NCBI GenBank assembly: GCA_016713175.1
Contig: JADJPQ010000026.1
Span: 310,001 to 374,000, forward strand
Length of the DNA: 64,000 nucleotides
Direction: 5' to 3'
From: Planctomycetota bacterium
GTDB taxonomy: Bacteria > Planctomycetota > UBA1135 > UBA2386
The position numbers and the translations under genes were made by a program. Below, piece after piece: positions 27,420 through 36,671 of this stretch. How positions within the stretch are numbered: position 1 is the stretch's first letter; every line of letters begins with the position of its first letter. The notes below the pieces were generated by a model. It made no database searches, had not been told where the DNA came from, and saw nothing but the letters and a program-made list of their open reading frames with translations.

Positions 27420-28022
27420 ATGATCCGCGCCCTCTGCATCGCTTCGTGTCTGCTGCTCTGCTCGTTCGTCACCGCCCCGGCCAATCACCACAATGCCCGC
27501 CCGCGCATCGTCAAGGTCGCCATGCCGGCTCCGGCACTGGCCATGGAGTGCTATTGCCGCGCCACCACCAGCGAACCGGCCGGCAATGACGTGACCCTCG
27601 AGTGTGCCGACGGCAGCGTCGGCATCCTGCTGATCCCGATGGAACCCAGGACCAGCGATGGCGCCTGCGATGTCCGCAACAACGCGTGCGCGACCCGGCG
27701 CGGCAGCATCTGCCGCTTCACCGGCAAGGTCCGCGTGTCGTTCAGCGCGGGTTCCTGCTACTCGCTGATCTGGGTCCAGGGCGGCACCACGTTCCCGACC
27801 CCGCGCCTGGTCAATGCCAGTGTCGACGTCAACCTGGACATCTCCTCGACCTGCCAGGCCAACGCGCAGGGCCACCCGACGGGCAGCAGCGGCGGCGTGT
27901 CGCTATCGCACTCTTCAGGTGCCTCGGCCGTCGCGTCGTATCACGTCGACCTGCATTGCGCCGCGTGCGCCGAGAAGAAGACCGAGGAGGGTCAGGTCGG
28001 CCAGGCCGGAGAACCCCGCTGA
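27420..28022 (+). CDS. exported Cys-rich protein, unknown
   Basis: A 200-residue protein. The ATG at 27420 follows GGAGG at good distance. A signal peptide (MIRALCIASCLLLCSFVTA) precedes a mature part with nine cysteines (ECYCRA, LECADG, GACDVRNNACATRRG, SICRF, GSCYSL, STCQAN, DLHCAACAEK), which suggests disulfide bonding outside the cytoplasm. No family is recognised. It is followed 28 bases later by another exported protein on the same strand, likely one transcript. The 105-base gap before it also holds the start region of the divergent giant helicase. Confidence 0.65.
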   Translation: MIRALCIASCLLLCSFVTAPANHHNARPRIVKVAMPAPALAMECYCRATTSEPAGNDVTLECADGSVGILLIPMEPRTSDGACDVRNNACATRRGSICRFTGKVRVSFSAGSCYSLIWVQGGTTFPTPRLVNASVDVNLDISSTCQANAQGHPTGSSGGVSLSHSSGASAVASYHVDLHCAACAEKKTEEGQVGQAGEPR

Positions 28023-28050
28023 CCACTGCGCCCGAACGGAGGAACCTGTC

Positions 28051-28857
28051 ATGCGCGCCCACCCGCTGCTGCTTGCCGCCGTGGCCCTGGCCACCGGCAC
28101 CATCCTGATCGCACCGTCGCCTGACGCGGCCCCCGCCGCGCCGGCGGCGGTCGCCGACGACGCCCCGCTGCCCCTGGCCGCTGCCGACCAATGGGTCGCC
28201 GAACTCGAACGCGGCAACACCGTCCGCTTCGTGCTCGCCGATTCGCCCGCCACCGACCACACCGCGGCCAGTCCTGTAGCCGGCCTGCCGGACGACATCG
28301 TGCCGCTGCCGACCTTGACCGATCGCGAGCGCGCCGAACTGATCGGTCGCTGCCGCCGCCTGGCGCACGACTGCCGCGCCCAGCTCGACGAGTTCCTGAC
28401 GTCGTTCGACGACCGGGATCCGGAGCAGCAACGCCGGTGGGGCGAACTGGTCCACGACGTCGAACTGTTCACCGCCTGCGAACGAGCCGTCGCCGCCGGC
28501 ACGTTCTTCGTCGAGGGCAAGAGCACCTGGCACCAGGTCGCCGGCATGACGATCTTCCGGATGCCGCAGCCGCGCCAGGACGGCATGGCCTGGACCCAGA
28601 TCGTGCTGCGCCACCGAGACCACTCCGGCGTCGAGAACGCCAAGGCTTTCGCCGCCCACCAGGACCGCCTCGCCAACGACATGGTGGCCACACGGTTCAA
28701 CGGCCTGTCCCACGAGCAGCGGCTGGCACTGGTCGATCGGCGCGACGAAATCGCTCGGAACGGCAGCGGCAGCGCCGCCGAGCAGCACTTCATGGCGACG
28801 GAGTTCCCGCTCGGCGTCCGGATCGATGACCAGACCTTGCTGATGACGGCCCGCTGA
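28051..28857 (+). CDS. exported protein of unknown function
   Basis: A 268-residue protein. The ATG at 28051 follows GGAGG, and the gene opens with a signal peptide (HPLLLAAVALATGTILIA). The mature part is largely helical and charged (TDRERAELIGRCRRLAHDCR, EQQRRWGELVHDVELFTACE, GLSHEQRLALVDRRDEIARN) with two short strand stretches (AGMTIFRMPQP, WTQIVLRHRD). No catalytic motif is evident. It is probably co-transcribed with the Cys-rich protein upstream. Confidence 0.65.
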   Translation: MRAHPLLLAAVALATGTILIAPSPDAAPAAPAAVADDAPLPLAAADQWVAELERGNTVRFVLADSPATDHTAASPVAGLPDDIVPLPTLTDRERAELIGRCRRLAHDCRAQLDEFLTSFDDRDPEQQRRWGELVHDVELFTACERAVAAGTFFVEGKSTWHQVAGMTIFRMPQPRQDGMAWTQIVLRHRDHSGVENAKAFAAHQDRLANDMVATRFNGLSHEQRLALVDRRDEIARNGSGSAAEQHFMATEFPLGVRIDDQTLLMTAR

Positions 28858-28949
28858 ATCGACGCAGAGCGCGGGTTTTCACGCCAGCCTGCTGCGCGAA
28901 CGGACGGATTGCAGTTTCATGTCCGCCCTCCCACTCCGCCCTCCACTGC

Positions 28950-31451
28950 ATGAGCGCTTCCGACCGCCGACGCCGTTTCGACCGCAAGTCCGATTCCAAG
29001 CCCGTGCCTGACACCGGCAAACAGCCGCCGGCCGGCGATGCCGGCGACCTGCCCGAACTCGAGCCGATCGACGACGCGCTCGACTCGCTCGAGCCGATCG
29101 TCGAGGACAAGTCCGGCATCGTCGTGACCGTCACGGCCGCGACCGACAAGGCGTTCCACACCGCCGTGCAGATCCAGGTGCCGGAGATGGACAAGAAGGC
29201 GATCGCCGACGCGTTGCCCGCACCGCTCGAGCGCGCGCTGGCCAGCGCCGCCAACAGCCTCCGCTGGCGCCGCATCGTGGTGACGTTCGGCGGTGATGCG
29301 ATGATCGGCAGCAGCGCGCGCGATGCGGTCGCCCAGGTCCTGCGGGCCCACAAGGCCGCGCGCGTGATCGTCCGCCGCGGCTACGGCGACGAGAACGTGC
29401 ACGAAGCGACACCACCCAAGGCCAACGTGACGACGCGCCAGGAAGGCAACGCGCTGCACGTCGAGGTGCAGAGCTTCGAACTCGAGAGTGCCGACCTGCC
29501 CGGCGCGATGGCCGCCGACCTCGAGAAGATCGTCGCCACCGTCCGCGGCAAGGCGGTGACGCTGCAGTTCACCGGCGCGGCCCCGGACGCGGCGTTCGCG
29601 CAGCACCTGCACCATTCGCTGGCCGATGCCGGTGCGGTGCGCGGCACGCTGAGCGGTCGCCTGCTGTTCGATCGCGACCTCGAAGCGCGCGTGCAGATCA
29701 GCGGCAACGCCCAGGAAGCGCGGCTGGCCGTCTCGCCGGCCGACGATCCGGCGGTCACCGCGGCCGCGCTCGAACTGGTGTTGCCCGGTGCCCGCAGCCA
29801 GATCACCGGCCGGCGCGTTCGCGTCGCGTTCACCGGTCGCAGCCCAAAGCCGCAGGAGCTCGAACACCTGCAGACCCTGGTCGCCGCCGCCAGGCCGACC
29901 CGCATCGAACTCGACCACGGCTCGGCCGACGCCGACATCCTGTGGCCGCCGTTGCTGCAACTCCAGGAGCGCGACGGCCAGGTGCAGATCGCCGTGGCAC
30001 CGAACGGCCGCACCGCGGCGGCGCTGCCGGCCGCGTTCGCGCGCGAAGCGAAGGCCCTGGCGAAGGTGCTCGCCGGCAAGGGGGTGACGATCCACTTCCC
30101 GGCCGACCTGACGCTCGATGCCGCGCTCGAGCGCGCCTGCGTGCACGACGCGATCGGTGGCCAGGGCAGCAAGAGCGTGCACTGCACGTTCGGCGGCGAC
30201 CACAAGGAGCCGTTCCTGCCACCACCGGTGACGATCACGACCGGCAAGGACGGTCTGCGCGCGATCGCGATCGATGTCGATTCGGGCAAGCCGCCGGAGG
30301 TCATCCGCGCGATCGAACGCCGGCTGCGGAACCACGGCGAACTGAAGGGCCAACGCGTCCGCATCGGCTTCACCGGTTCGGCGGCACCGTCCCGGACGCT
30401 CTTGCGTTCGGCGGTCGACGAAGTGCTGCGCGGCGGCGCGACGCGGGTCGAACTCGAAGACCGCGGCAAGGTCGACGTGCTGGTGCCGGCGCTGCTGACG
30501 ATCCAGAAGGATGGCGATTCGGCGCGGATCAGCGGCGATGCCGGCGGCCGCGACGAGGCCCAGGTGCAGACCGCGATGGCACGCGAACTGGAGGCCGGCG
30601 GCGTCACGGCCGGCGGCAAGTGCATCGTGATGCCGGGCCCGCTGGCCGAGACGATGATCTCGGTGCTGGTCGGTCGCGGCGCCGCTCGCATCACGCTCGC
30701 CGACAAGGTTCCGGTCCTCGTGCATCCGGCGCTGTTCGCGCCGGCCGAACGGAAGGGCGACACGGTGACGTTCAAGGCCGCGCCGGCCGACGCCGCCGCG
30801 GCGCCAGCGCAGGCAATGCGCGAAGTGCCGGCAATGCTGGCCAAAGCCGGCGACCTCAAGACCACGGCGATCGCGCTGGTGTGGCCGGGCGCCAAGGATG
30901 CCAGAACGGCGCCGGTCGCCGCCGTGCTGAGGATGCTGGTCGACGCCAGGCCGGCGAAGGTGCTGTTCGACAATGGCTCCGGCAAGGCGGTCCAGGTGTT
31001 CCCGGAGGTGGTGGCGGCGCCGGCGCCCGCGACGACGCCGACGCCAGCCGCCGCAGCCAGTGCCCCGGCCGCGCCACCGGCGGCCGTGGCGCCGACTGTC
31101 GCGCGCGATCCGATCGTCGTGCTCGGTCGCAAGCACGGCGCCAAGCCGCCGTTGCTGATGTTCGGTCTCGACGCCACCGCCGACGCAGCCAAGGTCAACG
31201 GGAAGCTGGATGGCCTGGCGGGCCAGGCCGATGGGTGTTCGGTGCTGCTGGTGTTGCAGAAGAACGGTCGCGACGTCGCCGCTGCCGACGGCGATCCGGT
31301 GCTGGTCGCGGTGCGAGCGCGCCTCGACGCCAAGGCGGCCGCCGTCATGGTATTCCGCGGTCCTGGCCGCGGGTTCGAGGTCGTGGCCTCGACGACCGAG
31401 GCCATCGCGATTGGCAGCAAGTTCGCCGATCCGCGGGCACCGCGAGCGTAG
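28950..31451 (+). CDS. 833-residue protein of about seven 90-residue repeats
   Basis: No known family is recognised. There is no signal peptide, so it is probably cytoplasmic. After a charged N-terminal 50 residues the protein is built of related units. The signature strand recurs at about residues 107 (RIVVTFGGDAM), 201 (AVTLQFTGAAP), 288 (RVRVAFTGRSP), 377 (GVTIHFPADLT), 468 (RVRIGFTGSAA), 556 (GKCIVMPGPLA) and 637 (AIALVWPGAKD), a spacing of 81 to 94. Each strand is followed by a helix (for example QELEHLQTLVAAARP) and a strand (RIELDHGSADADILW). A Pro/Ala linker and a last domain (residues about 690-833) close the protein. The sequence is intact. A scaffold or multivalent binding role is a guess. 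Confidence 0.65.
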   Translation: MSASDRRRRFDRKSDSKPVPDTGKQPPAGDAGDLPELEPIDDALDSLEPIVEDKSGIVVTVTAATDKAFHTAVQIQVPEMDKKAIADALPAPLERALASAANSLRWRRIVVTFGGDAMIGSSARDAVAQVLRAHKAARVIVRRGYGDENVHEATPPKANVTTRQEGNALHVEVQSFELESADLPGAMAADLEKIVATVRGKAVTLQFTGAAPDAAFAQHLHHSLADAGAVRGTLSGRLLFDRDLEARVQISGNAQEARLAVSPADDPAVTAAALELVLPGARSQITGRRVRVAFTGRSPKPQELEHLQTLVAAARPTRIELDHGSADADILWPPLLQLQERDGQVQIAVAPNGRTAAALPAAFAREAKALAKVLAGKGVTIHFPADLTLDAALERACVHDAIGGQGSKSVHCTFGGDHKEPFLPPPVTITTGKDGLRAIAIDVDSGKPPEVIRAIERRLRNHGELKGQRVRIGFTGSAAPSRTLLRSAVDEVLRGGATRVELEDRGKVDVLVPALLTIQKDGDSARISGDAGGRDEAQVQTAMARELEAGGVTAGGKCIVMPGPLAETMISVLVGRGAARITLADKVPVLVHPALFAPAERKGDTVTFKAAPADAAAAPAQAMREVPAMLAKAGDLKTTAIALVWPGAKDARTAPVAAVLRMLVDARPAKVLFDNGSGKAVQVFPEVVAAPAPATTPTPAAAASAPAAPPAAVAPTVARDPIVVLGRKHGAKPPLLMFGLDATADAAKVNGKLDGLAGQADGCSVLLVLQKNGRDVAAADGDPVLVAVRARLDAKAAAVMVFRGPGRGFEVVASTTEAIAIGSKFADPRAPRA

Positions 31452-31525
31452 GTGTCGGTGCAGCCGGCACCGGAACACGACTGGACGGCCCGGAAGCTCG
31501 GACGCTGATCTGGCTCACAGATCCC

Positions 31526-34252
31526 ATGGCCCCATCACCGAGATCGCTGAGGGAATGGTTCGAGGAACTGCTGCCGTTGCTCGCCGAAGAACGGGAACGG
31601 CGGCTTGCCGAGTGCGCCATCGACAATCCGGCCCTGGCCGCCGAACTGCGCGAGGTGCTGGCCGCCGTGATCGGCGACGATGCGTTCCTCGCGGGTCTGC
31701 CCGATCCGGCCGGCGCGCTACCGCCTGCCCGGGCAACCGCGACCACGATCGGCCCGTACCGACGCGTGCGCACGCTCGGCGAAGGCGGGATGGGCACGGT
31801 GTGGCTCTGCGAGCAGGACGCCCCCGTCCACCGGCGCGTTGCGATCAAGCAGATCAAACCCGGCCTGGCAAATGCGGACTTCGCGCGGCGTTTTGGCCGC
31901 GAACGCCAGGTATTGGCTTCACTGCAACACCCAGGCATCGCCGCGGTTTTCGACTGCGGCGACAGCGACGATGGTCCCTGGTTCGCGATGGAGTTCGTCG
32001 AGGGCACGCCCCTGCTGCAGTACTGCGACGAACATCGACTACCGATCCAGGCCCGACTCGGCCTGGTGCTCGACCTGTGCGCCGCCGTGCAGCACGCCCA
32101 CGATCGCCAGATCGTGCACCGCGATCTGAAGCCCTCCAACATCCTGGTGGCCACGGTCGACGGCCGGCCGTTCCCGAAGGTGATCGACTTCGGTCTGGCG
32201 GCGCTGATCGCCGAGTCGGCCGGCGATGAGCGGCTCACCCGCCCCGATCAGTGGCTTGGCACACCCGAATACATGGCGCCCGAACAGCGGGTCGCAGACA
32301 GCAGAGTCGATGCGCGGGCCGACGTCTACGCGCTTGGCGTCGTCGCCTACGAACTGCTCTGCGGCGCGTTGCCGTTCGCGCCCCGTCGGTCGCGTTCGAC
32401 GCCGACCACGCCCGTCGACCCGCCACGCCCCAGCGATCGCCTGGGCCAGCTCGGCGCCGACCTCGCCGAGGTCGCGGCAACACGCGGCATGCGTCCCAGC
32501 CAGCTGCGCTCGGCCCTGCGAGCCGAACTCGACTGGATCGTGTTGATGGCGATCGAACGCGATCCGGCGCGGCGCTACGCCAGCGTCGCGGCATTCGCGG
32601 AGGACTTGCGCCGCCATCTGCAGCATCAGCCGATCCGGGCCAGGGCGCCATCGACGATGCAACGGCTGCGCAAGTTCGTGCGGCGGCGGCGCGCCTCGCT
32701 GGGAATCGCAGCCGGTGCCGCGATCGCGCTCACGGCCTCCATGATGGCGGCCGAAGCAGCGCGCGCCGAACGACAACAGCGGGCAGACGCCGCGCTACAG
32801 GCCGGTCGGTTGGCCGCTCGAGACGGTCGCTGGTCCGAAGCACTGGCCGATTTCGATCGCTCCTCCGCGGAAGGGCCCGATGACCCGCTGGTCATCGACA
32901 TCGAGCGACACGAGGTCCTGTCGGCCAGCGGTGACACCGCCGCTGCCAACGATCTGCTCGCCCGCATCAGTCCGCTGGCACCTGGTACCCGACACGAAGC
33001 CCTGGTGCTGCTCCTGCGCGGCGCGGCGACCATCGCCGGCAATCGCGCGGAAGGCCGCCGGTTCATCGAACAGGCACTCGCCGCCGATCGACTCGGACAC
33101 TCCAGACTGCCACCACCCGATCATGAGTTCGCCGCGGCGATGCTGGCCAACGACCTGGACACGGCGCAGCAGCACCTGCAAGCAGCGTTGGCCCATGACA
33201 GCCGGCACCTTCGAACGATGCACATGCTAGGACCGGTGCTGCTGAGCAACGGTCAGCCTGAACTGGGCCTGCAGCTGGCCGACCGCTACCAGACCCGGTT
33301 GCCGCATGCCGTGGAACCCAGGATGTTGCGCGCCGTCGCGCACGCCACGGCCGGCCGGCACACCGAGGCGCTGGCTGCCTGCGAGGCCGTCGACGAAATC
33401 GACGAAGCCGTCGGCGACCTCGTTCGACAGGTAGTGCGATTGTTCCACATCCTGGATCGAGGCACGGAATGGATAGCACGTCACCAAGTGATGCGTGGCT
33501 TCTTCGGTCATGCGCGAGCCAACGTCGCGCCGGTCGTGCAAATGCCGCCTCTGGCCCTGCCCAGCGATCTGGCGCTCAGCATGGAGCTCGGCGCCCTGCA
33601 AGTCGAGCTCCTTGGTTGCGCCGGCCGGTTCCTGCAACGCAATGGCCTGGCCGCTCCCGCCATGGTTGGAATCCAGGTCGGCTGGCACCCCGTGATTCTC
33701 GACAGCTACGCCCAGCCAAAGATCCTGGCGACCTTGACTGCGGCCCGGACCCAACGCCTGCCGGACAATCCCGACGATGTCATCCCCGAGTCGATCCTCG
33801 GTGTCCTTTGGAAGGTCGGCGCCAGGCCATCCGTTCCCGAATGGACCGGCTGGTCGGCCGCGATGCCCGCCGTCCGTCGGTTGCATGCTTGGATGGACTT
33901 TTCCCACTGGCTGGCGATTCCGCGGCATGATTCTTGGCAACTGGCTCCCGAACATCAGGCCAAGTTCGCCGAGGCCGCAGATCGACTCGCGGTCATGAGG
34001 CTCTCGGACGATGAGTTCCTGCTCCTCGGCTACCTGGTGGTCAACTTCCGGCATCCCGACAACAGCGACAGGATCGACCGCGTGTTGACGGCATGGGAAA
34101 CGCCCGACAAGCCATCGACCAAATGGCTCTTGTTCAAGGCCGAACTCAACCTGTCCCGCGGCGCCCGCGCCGAAGCCCAACGCCTGGTCGACCGGGTCCC
34201 GGCCAACGACCAACCGGCGTGGGTCCAGTCGCTGCGCGACCGACTCCGCTGA
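31526..34252 (+). CDS. membrane Ser/Thr protein kinase with C-terminal repeats
   Basis: A 908-residue Hanks-type kinase. After an N-terminal helical region of about 75 residues comes the kinase domain: LGEGGMGTV (about 86), VAIKQIK, IVHRDLKPSNILVA (about 198), KVIDFGLA, GTPEYMAPEQ, ADVYALGVVAYELLCGALPF. A membrane segment follows at about 391 (LGIAAGAAIALTASMMAA). The rest is helical and TPR-like (RDGRWSEALADFDRSSAEGP, LANDLDTAQQHLQAALAHDS), expected on the outer side of the membrane. All catalytic residues are present. The ATG at 31526 is the first in frame after the previous gene; a slightly later start cannot be excluded. Confidence 0.85.
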   Translation: MAPSPRSLREWFEELLPLLAEERERRLAECAIDNPALAAELREVLAAVIGDDAFLAGLPDPAGALPPARATATTIGPYRRVRTLGEGGMGTVWLCEQDAPVHRRVAIKQIKPGLANADFARRFGRERQVLASLQHPGIAAVFDCGDSDDGPWFAMEFVEGTPLLQYCDEHRLPIQARLGLVLDLCAAVQHAHDRQIVHRDLKPSNILVATVDGRPFPKVIDFGLAALIAESAGDERLTRPDQWLGTPEYMAPEQRVADSRVDARADVYALGVVAYELLCGALPFAPRRSRSTPTTPVDPPRPSDRLGQLGADLAEVAATRGMRPSQLRSALRAELDWIVLMAIERDPARRYASVAAFAEDLRRHLQHQPIRARAPSTMQRLRKFVRRRRASLGIAAGAAIALTASMMAAEAARAERQQRADAALQAGRLAARDGRWSEALADFDRSSAEGPDDPLVIDIERHEVLSASGDTAAANDLLARISPLAPGTRHEALVLLLRGAATIAGNRAEGRRFIEQALAADRLGHSRLPPPDHEFAAAMLANDLDTAQQHLQAALAHDSRHLRTMHMLGPVLLSNGQPELGLQLADRYQTRLPHAVEPRMLRAVAHATAGRHTEALAACEAVDEIDEAVGDLVRQVVRLFHILDRGTEWIARHQVMRGFFGHARANVAPVVQMPPLALPSDLALSMELGALQVELLGCAGRFLQRNGLAAPAMVGIQVGWHPVILDSYAQPKILATLTAARTQRLPDNPDDVIPESILGVLWKVGARPSVPEWTGWSAAMPAVRRLHAWMDFSHWLAIPRHDSWQLAPEHQAKFAEAADRLAVMRLSDDEFLLLGYLVVNFRHPDNSDRIDRVLTAWETPDKPSTKWLLFKAELNLSRGARAEAQRLVDRVPANDQPAWVQSLRDRLR

Positions 34253-34312
34253 CCCGCAGTTGCGCGATAGCGCATTCGTCCAGGTCGCCGCCTCGAAACC
34301 GCGGGATTCGCC

Positions 34313-34366
34313 GCCGATTTCCGCGTGCGCTTGCCGCCGCCCTGGTTTCCTGAGCAGAGCCCGCGA
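34313..34366 (+). repeat. 54-bp direct repeat, copy A
   Basis: It shares about 85-90% identity by eye with 35899-35952. Both copies include CGCGTGCGCTTGCCGCCGCC or a close variant, and TCCTGAGCAGAGCCCGCGA. Copy B ends at the start codon of the ECF sigma gene; copy A lies just after the kinase gene at 34252 and has lost the ATG. The beta-helix gene and a DUF433 fragment lie between the copies. Confidence 0.65.
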
Positions 34367-34412
34367 GGTGCAGGAGGAGGACGGCATCGCCGAAACCCGA
34401 TGCCATCACGAC

Positions 34413-34526
34413 ATGATCCTGGACCTACAGCCTGCCACCGTCCCGCTCCGGCTGGACGCGGACGGCACTGAGCGAGTCGGCGGTACGCGGGTCACCTTGG
34501 AGTGCGTTCTGCGTGCGTGGGCCCCA
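34413..34526 (+). pseudogene. truncated DUF433-family antitoxin-like gene
   Basis: An ATG at 34413, about 35 bases after GAGGAGGAGG, starts a frame reading MILDLQPATVPLRLDADGTE, then RVGGTRVTLECVLRAWA. This matches the N-terminal half of DUF433 proteins (pattern D-x-D-G, then R-V-G-G-T-R-V-T-L), small DNA-binding-like proteins often paired with PIN-like toxins. After about 37 codons the match ends and the frame runs into the reverse strand of the beta-helix gene, whose stop lies at 34530. No toxin partner is present. It is probably a remnant cut by insertion or rearrangement. Confidence 0.55.
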
Positions 34527-34529
34527 CGA

Positions 34530-35771
34530 TCACGACGCCGTCGGCAAGTCGACGATCGCCAGCGCCATCGGAATCGATGCCTGCAGCGAACAGTTCGGCA
34601 GCAACACCAGGGCCTGCAGAGCGATGATCGTGCCGGTGGGCAGATCCGCCGTGAAGCGGAACGACGAGACCCCATGGCTCGACGCGGGGGCGACGCCAAC
34701 GATCGTGGTGACCGCCGGATCGAGGTGCCACAGTCCGACCGACGTCACGATCGGCAACTGCATCGGGTAGCCGGCGCCAAGCGCCACGAGCGCGCCCGGA
34801 CTCGTCGCCACGGTGGCGTCGGCACGCAGCCCTTGCCATGCCGACGACGCCTCCACCGAGTGGACGTCCTGCACGACGCCCAGCACCGGACACTGTTGTG
34901 AGGATCTGGGATCCAGAATCACGGTACTGTCGCGCGCCTCGATCGAGCCCTCAGTGGCGCAACCGCCGCTGCTGTATCCGCACAACCAATGCGAACTGCC
35001 CACGAGCATGTTGCCTTCGGCGCGCGCGGCCCGGCCCATGCGCAGGACACAACGCTCGACGCGAATACCAGGCGCCGACGGGTCGCTCCTGCACTCGTAA
35101 TAATAGACGAAGTAGAAGCGTTGCGTTGCCCCCTCGATCCGGGAGTCCAGAACGGTGACTTCGCTGTCCCGCGCAACGAGCGAAGTGCAGGCAGCCGTCG
35201 GCCGTTCGGGAGCGTACTTGCCGCCGCAACGGAAGTGGGAACCCGAGATCCGGACATTGCACCGCTCGAACACCGCGGCCGTGTCCAACTGGAAGTCCCC
35301 TCGCGTGATCGTCAGGCGAGCACAGTCCTCGAATCTCACCACTGAGTTCGCAGGAAAGCCGTAATGGATCCTGCAGCCGTCCAACACCACTTGCCCGGCG
35401 CACGCCTGCACGATGAGACCAAAGCTGCTAAAATCCTGGGTGCTCCCGCTGAGTGACACGTTCTGCAGAATCACCGACTGGCTCGCCGGAACATTCGCGA
35501 TCACGAGCTGACCATCCACGTTGATGGCGGTTTGGGTTCCCACCAAGCGCAGGCCCTTGTCGATCATCGGCGCCGTGTAGAGGCCAGGGAACGGCGAACA
35601 CGCCTGACCAACGATCACGAGGGTGTCGCCTGGCGCGGCCGCCGCCACCGCTGGTGGCAAGTCGAGGAAGTCAGTGCCCGGACCATTGGCACGGTCGACG
35701 ACCCAGGTTCGTTGACCAGGAAGAACCGAGACCGCCGCCGCAGCGACGAACAGGGAGACCGGAACTCGCAT
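34530..35771 (-). CDS. exported right-handed beta-helix protein
   Basis: A 413-residue secreted protein. The ATG at 35771 follows GGAGG with four bases between, which decides the start. A signal peptide (VPVSLFVAAAAVSVLPGQ) precedes a DUF1565-like opening (TWVVDRANGPGTDFLDLPPA, then DTLVIVGQACSPFPGLYTAP). Next come helix rungs with N/D/C ladders (VVLDGCRIHYG, LTITRGDFQLD, VRISGSHFRCGG, VTVLDSRIEG, IRVERCVLRMGR, IEARDSTVILD). The last 70 residues (LDPAVTTIVGVAPASSHGVS, TIIALQALVLLPNCSL) resemble the exported C-terminal module at 9536-9796. Such proteins usually bind or cleave polysaccharide, but no catalytic residues can be named. It lies in reverse orientation between two direct repeats. Confidence 0.75.
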   Translation of the reverse strand: MRVPVSLFVAAAAVSVLPGQRTWVVDRANGPGTDFLDLPPAVAAAAPGDTLVIVGQACSPFPGLYTAPMIDKGLRLVGTQTAINVDGQLVIANVPASQSVILQNVSLSGSTQDFSSFGLIVQACAGQVVLDGCRIHYGFPANSVVRFEDCARLTITRGDFQLDTAAVFERCNVRISGSHFRCGGKYAPERPTAACTSLVARDSEVTVLDSRIEGATQRFYFVYYYECRSDPSAPGIRVERCVLRMGRAARAEGNMLVGSSHWLCGYSSGGCATEGSIEARDSTVILDPRSSQQCPVLGVVQDVHSVEASSAWQGLRADATVATSPGALVALGAGYPMQLPIVTSVGLWHLDPAVTTIVGVAPASSHGVSSFRFTADLPTGTIIALQALVLLPNCSLQASIPMALAIVDLPTAS

Positions 35772-35898
35772 GGGACCTCCGCTAGCGAAGACGACCAACA
35801 CCTCCACCGCGGCGAGCATCGTAGTCGACCTCGTATTGCGCGGCAACGCATTGGCCCTGCTGCCTTGGTCACCGCGTCGATCGCACCCGCGTTTTCCA

Positions 35899-35952
35899 GC
35901 CGATTCCGCGTGCGCTCGCCGCCGCCCTGCCCTTCCTGAGCAGAGCCCGCGA
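35899..35952 (+). repeat. 54-bp direct repeat, copy B
   Basis: Second copy of the repeat at 34313-34366. It ends at the A of the sigma-factor start codon, so it forms the leader of that gene. Confidence 0.65.
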
Positions 35953-36670
35953 TGCCCACCGCCACCGCCAACCCGCACCCCGCCCCCCTCACGGCGGCCA
36001 CCACCCGCCGCGGGGTGCTTCCGCGACTGCCCTGGAGGCGGCACAATCCGAAGGCCCGCCCGGCCTTCCCCTTGGACGAAAACACCCGCAGCCTCGTCAG
36101 CCGCGCGCTCGAACAGGACCGCGAGGCCATCGACACGCTCTTCCGGCGCTACCGCGACCGGCTGCGCGCGGCATTGCGCAAGTTGATCGGTCCCAAGTAC
36201 CGCCTGCTGCTCGCCGACAGCGAAGACGCGACCCACGACGCGATCCTGTCGGCGCTCAACCGGTTGCATCAGTTCGAGTACCGCGGCGACGGCAGCTTCC
36301 TGGCCTGGCTGCTGAAAGGCGCCGAATACGAGATCATCCGCCGGATCCGCGGCATCGAGGCCAAGAAGCGGACCGCCGAAGGCGGCATCGTCGGCATCGA
36401 TTCGGTCGTCGAACAGGCGATCGCCGCCAAGGACGCGACCCCGAGCCAGCATCTGGACGAGAGCGAACTGGCCGAGCGCGTGCGCGTCGCCATGCAGCAG
36501 ATGCCCGATCGCGAACGCGAGATCATCATGCTGCGCCGCTACCTCGAACTCGACACCGAGGAGAGATCTGCGCCGAGATGGGCCTGCCGACCGCGGGCTC
36601 CGTGCGGGCCCTGCTGTCGCGCGCCCAGGCGCGGCTGTCGGGCCTGCTGGCGCGCACCGACGGGGGCTAG
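35952..36670 (+). CDS. ECF-type sigma factor (frameshifted near the end)
   Basis: About 239 residues with the frame repaired. Region 2 is in RALEQDREAIDTLFRRYRDR, EDATHDAILSALNRLHQFEY and SFLAWLLKGAEYEIIRRIRG. Region 4 is in MPDREREIIMLRRYLELDTE, then ICAEMGLPTAGSVRALLSRA. The frame breaks at about 36561-36565 (GAGGAGAGATC), and the second frame stops at the TAG at 36668-36670, two bases before the kinase ATG. The indel is probably an error. No clear Shine-Dalgarno precedes the ATG. Together with the WD40 kinase it forms a sigma-kinase pair like that at 13416-16861. Confidence 0.8.
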
Positions 36671-36671
36671 C

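Noticed and set aside
28917..31478. 853-codon frame antisense to the repeat protein
   Set aside because: Composition is Arg/His/Gln-rich with no signal or motif. The plus-strand frame shows periodic conserved units, so the antisense is a shadow.
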